NCBI GenBank assembly: GCA_032718475.1
Contig: JAUCBJ010005104.1
Coordinates: forward strand, 1-33,954
Source: Nemertoderma westbladi
Lineage: Eukaryota > Xenacoelomorpha > Nemertodermatida > Nemertodermatidae
DNA length: 33,954 bases
Direction of reading: 5' to 3'
The first letter of the stretch is position 1; each line of letters starts with the position of its first letter. The translations under genes and the position numbers were made by a program. Of this stretch, positions 20,012 through 28,595 are shown piece after piece. A model generated the notes under the pieces. The model saw only the letters and a list, made by a program, of their open reading frames with translations, did no database searches and was not told where the DNA came from.

Positions 20012-20514
20012 TGGTATTAGAGTTTGTTTGAATGGCACTACAGTATAAATAGTGGTACCAATACTGGTATAGTGGTAAAGCATTATTGCAGTATTGCTTA
20101 AAGACAGTACCGTAATCCACAATAACAAATGTACAAATGCAACTCAGCAACTTATTTCTGGCCACCTGGCAGAATTCTGGTGGAGAGTTTTAAATCGTGA
20201 TCACATAAATCATGGAAGCATTACCGGTAACTACACTTGCTGAATGTCTATACTACTTTAACCAACATCCTGACCTAACCAACCCAAACAAACGGCCGTT
20301 TTCAGGATCAACATATGAAATAAACATAAACAACTATATCGCAACAGCTTGTAAGTTTAAATTAAAATAATAAATTCCTTTCCATTAACTTAATAAACTC
20401 AAGCAATCTTCAAGATAGTGCACAATACTGCTATACCGGTACCGGTACCATTCTGCCATTATTTATCTGATTTAATGCTTGTTCGGCTAGTGCCATTCAA
20501 ACATACTAATACTG
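20012..20514. mobile_element. Short inverted-repeat element (MITE-like)
   Basis: The left end GTATTAGAGTTTGTTTGAAT followed by GGCACTA (20,014-20,040) is matched by TAGTGCCATTCAAACATACT followed by AATAC at 20,488-20,512. The ends differ by a 2 bp indel and a few bases. The ~500 bp interior has no coding potential and contains ACCGGT repeats (about 20,434-20,450). It sits within, and appears to split, the inverted 50-60 bp array. A clear target duplication was not identified. Confidence 0.7.
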
Positions 20515-20564
20515 ACAAAGTCCTGAAGTCATCACAGCAATAAAACTTGTACCTAGTTGAGGTG

Positions 20565-20760
20565 GATAAATCATAGGTGGAGTTGGTTATCCCTCTGGTT
20601 AAACTCAGTCAAAGTGGGTAAATCATAGGCAGATTTGTTCCGGTGGTTTAGCTGGTACCATAGTTATGTCAGTATGTAGTTGCAGTGGATAAAATCGTAG
20701 TTGTTCTGTCTGTCCAGTCATCCTGAAGGTATCATAGGTCGAGTCGCCCCAAGTCATGAT
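20565..20760 (-). repeat. Inverted copy of the 50-60 bp unit (right part)
   Basis: GTGGATAAATCATAGG (20,572), GTGGGTAAATCATAGG (20,614), GTGGATAAAATCGTAG (20,685) and GTATCATAGG (20,729) are spaced about 40-70 bp apart. CTGGTTAAACTC (20,594) is the reverse complement of the GTTTAACCAG part of the unit. Confidence 0.75.
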
Positions 20761-21617
20761 TTTATATAAATTTCAGTATAGCAAACTGTCTAACAGATTC
20801 CTAGGCATAACTGCCTGACTGCTGGCATATGTAGGGTAGGCCCTATACAGCTAGGTCCTATATGATTATTCCTAAAATTGAATTCCCTCAAAAAAACCAA
20901 AAATAGTTTAAAATTTCCCCAAAATACCAGTACTAAAAAATACTGATTTTGAGCCTCTGTTTTGGATATTGGACATTTAGTTTACCCCAAAACATTGCAA
21001 ATGACGAATTATCCCAAAACAATTGACGAATTAGGGGCCTATTGAATTACCCCAAAACACTTTAAAATGTTACTTTACTCTCATTTATTGTTTGGATTAG
21101 AATAACCTGACACTATAACCTGCCTCTTTGCACTTTCCATCACCGTTAATAAATGTTATTGGTTTATTTTGGAATACATTGTAGCCTATTTGGGGTATTT
21201 TTATACTATTTTTGGGTCTTTTTTGTGTATTGCCGTATTGTGGTATAATTTTGTGGTATTTTGGGGTAATTCATTACTCATTACAGCATTAGGAACATAT
21301 TAGCCATCTATGAGAGGTTGTAGGGGGATTCCCAACACATAAGGCAGTATAGTATAGTCGAGATAATACTGTAATATATTGCAGTTTTGGCACTGGTGAA
21401 GATGATTATGCTAGGGAAGTAAAATAAGATCAGTTAGTATAAGTACTTAAAAAGTGCTAGTTTATACATCTTGAAGTAAATAGTCATCCTTTTATCTCTT
21501 AATATAATTAATTAAACATTTAAGGAATTATATTTATATTATATTATTTGCATACTGGCATATTTACCTATACCATTCTTTGAATCTCTTGGTAAGCTAA
21601 TTTATAAAGAACCAATT
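20761..21617. other. Region upstream of the first zinc-finger gene, with a weak inverted repeat
   Basis: No gene is recognised. A/T-rich CCCCAAAA and TTTTGGGG strings form an imperfect inverted repeat between about 20,878-20,930 (or 21,043) and 21,190-21,276, possibly a decayed element. Bases 21,080-21,132 match the dispersed repeat at 13,437. The zinc-finger frame remains open upstream of its first ATG back to a TAA at 21,513-21,515, without another ATG. Confidence 0.5.
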
Positions 21618-24600
21618 ATGGATGCCTCATGTGATGAAATTGTATGTCCTACTTGCAACATGGGATGTTATAACAGCACTGGAGTGTTATATTGGCATTT
21701 CTCAGAGAAACATATAAAAAATAATATTTGTGTTCCCTGTGATTTGAAATTATATTCTCATGATTTAGTTCCCGAACATATATTGCACCACATTAATATT
21801 GTTTTTAATAAATGCATACTATGTGGAGACAAATTTGATTGTCCAAAACGATTTGCAAAGCACATAAATATTATGCATGGAGGAGTTTATCAACCTAACT
21901 TAAAAGATAAAAATGATATCAGTGATGTCAGTGGTGTTGAACCATGTCAACAACAAAATAATGTGAATATAGCCTTCCCATCAAAAATGCAACCAGTAGT
22001 TCTTCTAAGAGACATTTTATGGAAGAGGCATATGATATTAGGTAAATTATCAGATGACATGAAAACAGAACAACAGTTGTCACAACAGAACCCATATAAA
22101 TGTGATTTACCATTGACCAAGAATGAAGCAATAATATCGAATGCTAGCCTTACGAATACTTGTTCCACAGATGTATCAACAACACCAAATAATATTCTTG
22201 TTTCAAGAAGTGATGATGTTTATTCTAAGAATGTACCTGCATCACCTCAAATATCAGTATCTTCTGATTATGTTATCAGTACTACAGGTTCTCCATCAGT
22301 GACTGAAATTTGTGATTTACCATCGACATGTGTGACTAGAACTGGAGATACAGATGAAACGAAGGGTGATATTATATCAAATGCAATTACTACCACTACC
22401 ATTGGAGATACTGACAGGACCTCTATTAATATTCGATCCCCATCTCTGAAATGTCTTACATGTTGTAGTGAATTTCATAATTTTACTCAGTTTGTTGATC
22501 ACAAAATCAAGCAGCCTGAGTGCAACCAAATGGAAGTTTGTTCTGCATCAAGAATTCCTTGCTCAGATAATGCATTAGCTTATGGACCTGATGGTGGCAC
22601 TAGAGGTCAATTCACTAAACCTGATTCTATTCGCCAATTGTATACTGGTACTAAGAAAGAAATAGCAAAGTGTAAACATTGTCAGAAAATTTTTGCTAAT
22701 GGGAAAAATCTTACACTGCATTTACGATTTTGTCGTTGGAGGGATTTTGCTTTAGGTATAACAAGGAAGAGTTCTGCTTTGGGTGCGATGAAGATTCCTT
22801 ATAAAAAGGGACCAGCAATGTGTCAATACTGTAACAAAACCTTTACTGCAATGAAAAATCTGAAGATGCATTACCGATTTTGTCGTAAGCGGGATTCGAC
22901 CTTAGGTGTTGGAACCAATAGTTCTGAAGAGCGCAAGACTGTTTCTGCCTCTTCCACTACTCCCTTGGTAAAGAAAGGCCGAATAATTAAGAAGCTTCCA
23001 AAATTATTAACCTCTACAAGGCAAAGAGAGCCACAAACCAGTCTGGTATCAGTTGAGCATGGCATCTCGATTACTAAATTTGAGAAAATATTTTGTTTAT
23101 CATGTGGAGAATTGCAAACTTCAGAAAGGTCATATCTTCAACATTTCTTCGATATACATACTGATGGGTCAAATTTCTGCAAACACTGTAATAAACATAA
23201 AGAAGGGGATAATATATTCAATTCTCATGTGAGAGGTCATGTAGATAACACCAAATACACCTGCCCATTGTGTAAATCTGTTAAAGTGTGTGGATTTAAT
23301 TGCCCCAACAAAATCATCACTCATATGAAGCGTTCTCATGGTATCCAACTCATTCAGGTCATAAAATCTGAAACTCACAAGCACGACAAACAATCTTCAT
23401 TTGCAATCCCTGATCAATTAAATACTACAGGAATTGTTAGTGTAAAATCGAAGGCACACAAGGAAACTACTGGCAATCATGTGCCATGCATTGTCCTAGA
23501 AGAGAGTAATGAAAGTGAAGATAGTACCACTATTCAGTACGGAACTACGTTAAAACCAGACAATATCAGTTCCCTAGCTAAGATTCCTCTTTCTGGGTTA
23601 ACTTTCAGTGATGTTAGTAGCCTTCAAAATCCTTTGATGATACCATGCCTATTATGTGGTCTGAATATGAAAAATAGTGTAAATGTTATACAATCACATC
23701 TTAAGGTGTGCCCACATCGACAATGGATCAATGCAACCCCCGTAAACGCATCGGTGGTTCCCATACCACGTCAAGTTGCTAAAGTTCGTGTTATAAAACC
23801 GAAATTGCCAGTTTCTAACTGCTCAGATATGTCTTCTCAGACACTCTCTATTGACCCAGATACATCTTCGAAAATTATTGGCATGGTGGCATACTATCTA
23901 TCCGAGAAAGAGAAATCCATGCAACAGACATGTTTGGTGTCCAAGGAACATAATATATGTATTAAAAGATATAGCGAAATTTGGTGCGTTGCATGCAAGG
24001 AATTTCAGGTTTCGCATCAGGAGTATATTAATCACTTCCTTACCGCACATACATATGGCGGATACTTGTGCAAGCATTGCAACACACAGCCATCGCACTT
24101 CAAACAGCACGTCAATAGTCATATCGAGCAATACATGTACCATTGCCCACTGTGCAGCCAATGCAGTAAACCTCGTGGATTTAAACGTCCTGCATTAGCG
24201 ATATTGCACATGAAGGATTTGCACGGAATAGACCTGACTCAAATGACTAAAACAAAAGGAGATGGAAATATATTGGACGCCATTCTCCATGATTCTGTTG
24301 GGGTTGATACCCAGTCCAGTGGGGCTCCCAGTGGCAGTGGAGATCCCAGTGGCAGTGGAGATCCCAGTTGCAGTGGGGATCCCAGTTACAGTGGGGATCC
24401 CAATGGTAGCGACCATGGGATTGTCTATCATTTCAACGATGGTTCAACAGACTCACCAATTTCCTTAAGCAATCTGAAGGTCGGGAACATACCATTGTCA
24501 TGCGATCCACCCAACATCGATCAAATGGATATTTTACCTCCGAATACCGCGATGGTTTTTATGAAACCGATAGATGATTCGAACTTATCCGAGGCGAAAC

Positions 24601-24671
24601 GACTGGGTTTGAATGGAAATAAGCGCTCAACGATTAATAGTTTGCAGGGGTGGCAAACAAACTTCAGTTAG
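21618..24671 (+). CDS. Multi-zinc-finger protein, C2H2 and C2HC fingers (1,017 aa)
   Basis: This is probably a nuclear nucleic-acid-binding protein whose target and function are not known from sequence. Fingers by residue: an N-terminal triplet C10-C13/H27-H32, C38-C41/H54-H58, C66-C69/H82-H87. Central C2HC fingers follow at C279-C282/H295-C302, C352-C355/H368-C372, C402-C405/H418-C422 and C677-C680/H694-C698. Two related ~100-residue modules at 476-578 and 773-873 each begin LVS and contain three fingers, the third with an enlarged loop (C552 to H569, 16 residues; C846 to H864, 17 residues). The stretch 451-470 is basic, a possible nuclear signal. A (SGSGDP)n repeat occupies about 905-928. 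It is a single open frame without visible introns. The start is uncertain: the ATG lies only nine residues before finger 1 while the paralogue has 52, and the frame is open upstream, so an upstream exon is possible. It is paralogous to the gene at 30,273. Confidence 0.88.
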   Translation: MDASCDEIVCPTCNMGCYNSTGVLYWHFSEKHIKNNICVPCDLKLYSHDLVPEHILHHINIVFNKCILCGDKFDCPKRFAKHINIMHGGVYQPNLKDKNDISDVSGVEPCQQQNNVNIAFPSKMQPVVLLRDILWKRHMILGKLSDDMKTEQQLSQQNPYKCDLPLTKNEAIISNASLTNTCSTDVSTTPNNILVSRSDDVYSKNVPASPQISVSSDYVISTTGSPSVTEICDLPSTCVTRTGDTDETKGDIISNAITTTTIGDTDRTSINIRSPSLKCLTCCSEFHNFTQFVDHKIKQPECNQMEVCSASRIPCSDNALAYGPDGGTRGQFTKPDSIRQLYTGTKKEIAKCKHCQKIFANGKNLTLHLRFCRWRDFALGITRKSSALGAMKIPYKKGPAMCQYCNKTFTAMKNLKMHYRFCRKRDSTLGVGTNSSEERKTVSASSTTPLVKKGRIIKKLPKLLTSTRQREPQTSLVSVEHGISITKFEKIFCLSCGELQTSERSYLQHFFDIHTDGSNFCKHCNKHKEGDNIFNSHVRGHVDNTKYTCPLCKSVKVCGFNCPNKIITHMKRSHGIQLIQVIKSETHKHDKQSSFAIPDQLNTTGIVSVKSKAHKETTGNHVPCIVLEESNESEDSTTIQYGTTLKPDNISSLAKIPLSGLTFSDVSSLQNPLMIPCLLCGLNMKNSVNVIQSHLKVCPHRQWINATPVNASVVPIPRQVAKVRVIKPKLPVSNCSDMSSQTLSIDPDTSSKIIGMVAYYLSEKEKSMQQTCLVSKEHNICIKRYSEIWCVACKEFQVSHQEYINHFLTAHTYGGYLCKHCNTQPSHFKQHVNSHIEQYMYHCPLCSQCSKPRGFKRPALAILHMKDLHGIDLTQMTKTKGDGNILDAILHDSVGVDTQSSGAPSGSGDPSGSGDPSCSGDPSYSGDPNGSDHGIVYHFNDGSTDSPISLSNLKVGNIPLSCDPPNIDQMDILPPNTAMVFMKPIDDSNLSEAKRLGLNGNKRSTINSLQGWQTNFS
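24312..24401 (+). repeat. 18 bp coding minisatellite (SGSGDP repeat)
   Basis: Four clear copies of AGTGGCAGTGGAGATCCC-like units occupy 24,330-24,401, preceded by one degenerate unit. The unit length is a multiple of 3 and encodes Ser-Gly-Ser-Gly-Asp-Pro variants in the C-terminal tail of the zinc-finger protein, so copy-number change would keep the frame. Confidence 0.92.
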
Positions 24672-24717
24672 GGTTGAATCATCGAAACATACAAACTAAA
24701 CATTCGGCTTTAAACAA

Positions 24718-24723
24718 AATAAA
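24718..24723 (+). terminator. Candidate polyadenylation signal AATAAA
   Basis: A canonical AATAAA lies 47 bases after the zinc-finger stop codon (24,669-24,671). A T-rich tract follows about 25 bases later. It is a plausible 3' end for that gene. Confidence 0.55.
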
Positions 24724-26006
24724 ACGTTTTCTTTGCTGGGGACAGACTTTTTTTATATTATTTTATGTGTTTAGGTTAGCATTTAGCACTATAGCAGTTA
24801 CATAACCCATATAATTAGTTTTTATGTATATATAATTAAGTAATTTAATTTAACTGACTTTTAAATTCTCATTTTACATTATTGAATTGTGGTGTTGAAA
24901 TAATTTTCGGGTCAACTTAAAACTTATTTTTATTACAGTAAGTGGTTGTTTCTTTTAACTTTCCCTTTTTGGGTTCAAAGACGGTTTTCCGAGTTACTAA
25001 GTCGGTTTTCCGAGTTACCTTGTCGGGTTTCGAGTTACCAAGTCGGAGTACTGAATTTGTAAATCCTCCAGCTTAAAGTAACTTACAGGTTACCCTCTTC
25101 CGTCCTCTTTGACTTGCAGTATAATAATTTAGTTCAAGTGTGTGTTGGGTGTTTTGCGTGTTATATTTTGATTTAATTTATTATGTATCGGGTATCGCTC
25201 AGACCTGTGCAGTATTATTTTTTGTATGAACGCAATTATTTTTAACAATTATGCGATTTGTTAAGAATATGTGCTGAAGTATTTTGCTCACTTTTTACCC
25301 CGAGGACGAGTTTGGTTGGTGGGCCAATATGGTGATTGGTAATCAGTTTTTTAATGTAATAATGGAAATCTTTCACCAAAGTGATGTTTACGATAGTGCG
25401 AACTAGTGATGTTTTAATTATCACCTCCCATAGTGCAGAGAGGGAATGCGGGCCTGCGAGGACGGGGGAGTGAACTGTGTGCTTTCTATCATATGAAATA
25501 AGGTAATATTGCGTATATAAATAATGGGATTTATTGACGTCAACCTGAATACTTTATAAGCGCTACCACATATTAAAAACGATTGCGATTTTGCGATAAT
25601 AACGACAATTTAAAGATAAATCAGAAAAAATGAATATTTTAATGTATATTCCATTCTCCCAGTCATTGGTACCGCAGTCGAAATACGAGCCCATGTGTAT
25701 ATAATAGGCCTACATATTTAAATCGAAGTCTGATTCTTGGAATTTTATATATGATGGACGAATTTCTATTTTTTTTTATTTATTCTTGTTAGCGCTTATT
25801 TTTGTCTTATACAACGTGTAGGCCTACCGATACTAATTCGTTTATTGTTTTAGTTAGATTCAGCTTTTCTGTAACCTCGGTTATTAGTGAAAACCTGGCA
25901 TTCTTCACATTGTGGTAAACTGAAAAGTGAAATATAACAGCAGAAAGTCTGGTATAATACTTCACATGGGCCGAAATACCACCATAGTGGAAGAGCGCAA
26001 GGCTAT
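24724..26006. other. Intergenic, no gene recognised
   Basis: AT-rich DNA downstream of the first zinc-finger gene. It contains the three-copy minisatellite at 24,980-25,046, TAGGCCTA palindromes (about 25,707 and 25,819), and a short GC-richer stretch near 25,430-25,480. No convincing coding region was seen. Confidence 0.6.
24980..25046 (+). repeat. About 21 bp tandem repeat, three copies
   Basis: Units of GACGGTTTTCCGAGTTACTA, GTCGGTTTTCCGAGTTACCT and GTCGGGTTTCGAGTTACCAA follow one another, then a partial GTCGG. Confidence 0.9.
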
Positions 26007-26080
26007 GTGGGGCGAGCCACGAAGTTGGCGGAGCCTTAGCGAATTGACACTGTTAGGGGGTGGGTCAATTTATGCAAATA

Positions 26081-26093
26081 GTTGTCGTCGTTG

Positions 26094-26125
<32 letters not shown>

Positions 26126-26137
26126 GTCGTCGTCGTT
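26081..26137 (+). repeat. (GTC)n microsatellite
   Basis: About 19 GTC/GTT triplets lie at the inner edge of the left terminal inverted repeat. The right arm has only two triplets at the mirrored position, so the run expanded after insertion or on one arm only. Confidence 0.95.
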
Positions 26138-26262
26138 ACGATTTTGACATGCTAATAACTTTGTCGGATTTAAAGCTGCCAAGTTGAAAATTTGTAGGTA
26201 TCAATATGAGCAAAAGTTGAGATTTTTGAGAGAATTTCAGACACCATCAGTGCAATGGTCTC

Positions 26263-26274
26263 CCGCTAGAGGGC
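26263..26274 (+). promoter_or_regulatory. CTCF-like core motif 1
   Basis: CCGCTAGAGGGC differs at one position from the CTCF core CCASYAGRKGGC. It is in the same orientation as motif 2, 145 bp away. Function is not shown by sequence alone. Confidence 0.3.
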
Positions 26275-26407
26275 CACATGTCTAAACATTAAATGCCCTC
26301 CCATTTCTTTGCTTTTAATCCGTTTAAGCTGAAACTTGGCAGATATGTATTAGACCATTAGCTGTGACTTTCAAAGGAGGCGAATCCATCTGCAGTTCTC
26401 CAGTCTG

Positions 26408-26419
26408 CCGCTAGAGGGC
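26408..26419 (+). promoter_or_regulatory. CTCF-like core motif 2
   Basis: This is the same 12 bases as motif 1, again inside the MITE-like element. A weaker related string, CCACTAGTTGGC, lies outside the element at about 26,745. Confidence 0.3.
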
Positions 26420-26536
26420 CAAAGGTCTGAAAGTGAAAACAACTAACGACGACAACTATTTGCATAAATTGACCCACCCCCTAACAGTGTCAATTCGCTA
26501 AGGCTTCGCCAACTTCGTGCTGCGCGAAGTCCCCAC

Positions 26537-28517
26537 TTCGTGTTTGTTATTGTATATGTAATTACTGTAGGGCATTATTTACTGGTATTGGTATGTAAAG
26601 TAACAAACATATTTTGTTAATTTATAAGAATATAATAATTATACTGTATATTATGTATTACAATACGTATATTATGTTAGTATAATAGGGCCTACTATAT
26701 ATTACAGAAATTAGTAAGCATGTTATAATTGTTCTGTTATATCTGCCACTAGTTGGCGTTTAACTTTCAACATTTTATTATACTGTATTACTGCAGTGAG
26801 TTATACTGTGAAGTACAGTATTACCTTATTGCTTATTATTTATTATGTTACGTTAATATTTTATTTTAAAAGTTACTTTAAAATTGCGTCGCTTACTACG
26901 TTTCTGAAATTGCATTTATAACATTATCAACTGGAAAATAAAAACGTTATATATAAAAGAACTAGCGCACATTTATGTGGGGAAATTATGTTGTATTTTC
27001 AAGGTTGCAGTAGCTAATCACAACTAATAATAAAATAATAAACACATTTAGTTGGACTCACCGTGGATGTCCAAATGTAGCCATAGCCATAATTTTTTAT
27101 TTTCCATTTAAATTTGAAGTGTTTAAAAAAGTGTATTTTACGAAATTGTACCTTCTCATCGCGGCTATTCTTCATATTAATGGTGAATTTGCTATATCTT
27201 TTTAAAGCTTGCATTGCAAGGATTGTAAATACTGTATGCTGAGATATATACCGGTATTGGCGTTCAAAGATTGTAAGAATAGGGTTGGTGCGCGAAAAGA
27301 TTGTTGAGTTAGAAACAATTGTAACAATTAAGGTGCCCTGGATCGAGTCCGAGTGGCAGGGTGTGCTTTTTGTAAAATTAAGAGGAAACTGAAACTGTGA
27401 GGGGAAATGGTGGGTTTAAGTAAGCGCGCGAAGTCAATTTTGAAAATCGGCTGTGATTGGCTATTGCAGATCTCACTGTCAGGTTCAAATGGTTTCTATC
27501 ATTTGAAAGTGGAGAGTCATGCGCATCTTTTGTAACACCTCAATTAATTCAATTCATGAAAAGGATCGTTGATGAAATTATGTTTGCAATTACAAACTCG
27601 GCAGCTTAACAGAGGGAAAATGCAATGTCCTTTCGTAATGTTACAATTTTTGAATTAAACTGTAGGGCCTACATCATAGAAAAATACTTGTGCTCTTGTC
27701 TTGTTCTCATATTTTTTTTAATGTGTTATTTTCAACAATGAAGAAAGCCACTCGGATTATCATATTGTAATGTGTGACTTTACAGATTTCACCTAAAGCT
27801 ATTCCAATTTACTTCCGTGATGCATAGAGGCCAACAATTATTACTGTTTAGTGAATGTAAACTATTTTGTTGCAGATTAACCACATGTAATTAAAATGGG
27901 ATACAATTGAAAAAGTTATTTAAACTGATATTGAATTATTCTCCGACTGATCTACCCGTCATTACTCCATGCATGCGTTACCGCTTGTCTCTAGTCTACC
28001 CAAGGTTACATTTTTAATTTTTGCTCCTATTCAACTGGTGTCGATATTTCTCTGTAGTGGGACCCATTTTGATACTGTCAAGAGTTATCCCTCCCCCTAC
28101 CGGCTCGTTTATTAATAATAATAAAGTGGTTTGATCGATACTGAATCTACTTCAGTTTATTCATCAAATTAAATATTTCTTAGTGAAGTGTTGAATCTTC
28201 CTAATACTCTAGGCCTATAATAATTGTGGTATTCAATAAACCACTTAATAATGAACTTGTCACAACAACACATACGAAAGGCAAGTGCGCAATAGCAAGA
28301 GACTTGGGAAAAGGTGATGTCGAACGAATATGATTCTGAGCACACTTGTGTTGTGTGGCTGTGTTGTGGTTTTTATATTATACTGTACGCTTACGGCCGA
28401 CGAGACTGCAAGCAAGTTTCTCTAGGCCCTCTACCTCTGCGCACTGATGATTTGGGTTGAGCACAGTAAAGCAATATGGAAGGACAAATTGCTATCACTC
28501 ACATAACTCCTGTCAAG
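26537..28517. other. Intergenic, no gene recognised
   Basis: AT-rich DNA. A CCAAT-box-like TGATTGGCTATTG lies at about 27,452 beside a short GCGCGC string (27,424). A B-box-like GGATCGAGTCCG occurs at about 27,339 without a matching A box. The frame at 27,014-27,214 has no recognisable domain. Confidence 0.6.
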
Positions 28518-28595
28518 ATCCACCTTTCCGACTATCAAAATGGTTAGGGCGCCAACCTGTGGGTTACTGGTTTGATCCCATCTTTGCTAAAGTGC
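28518..28595 (+). mobile_element. Possible tRNA-derived SINE head
   Basis: ATGGTTAGGGCGCCAACCTG, then GGTTTGATCCC at 28,569-28,579 (one mismatch from a GGTTCGANNCC B box), with an A-box-like segment about 30 bases upstream. This is how many tRNA-derived SINEs begin. No cloverleaf can be closed, so it is not called as a tRNA gene, and the tail was not identified. Confidence 0.4.

Larger units (their letters stand above)
26007..26536. mobile_element. MITE-like element with ~80 bp terminal inverted repeats
   Basis: The left arm, from GTGGGG (26,007) through CACGAAGTTGGCGGAGCC, TTAGCGAATTGACACTGTTA and GGGGGTGGGTCAATTTATGC to GTTGTCGTCGTT, is mirrored on the right (about 26,445-26,536) with few differences. 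It is ~530 bp overall. The left arm adjoins a GTC-triplet microsatellite. The interior appears to be a diverged tandem duplication of ~145 bp, since GCTAGAGGGCCA and AAGCTG/ACTTGGCAG-like blocks occur twice. There is no coding capacity; the 86-codon frame with an Arg-run at 25,927-26,187 is only translated microsatellite. No confident target duplication was found. Confidence 0.85.

Noticed and set aside
25927-26187. 86-codon frame with a poly-Arg stretch
   Set aside because: The arginines are a translation of the GTC/CGT microsatellite inside a MITE-like element.
27331-27365. B-box-like GGATCGAGTCCG resembling a tRNA T-arm
   Set aside because: No A box at suitable distance and no cloverleaf can be drawn.
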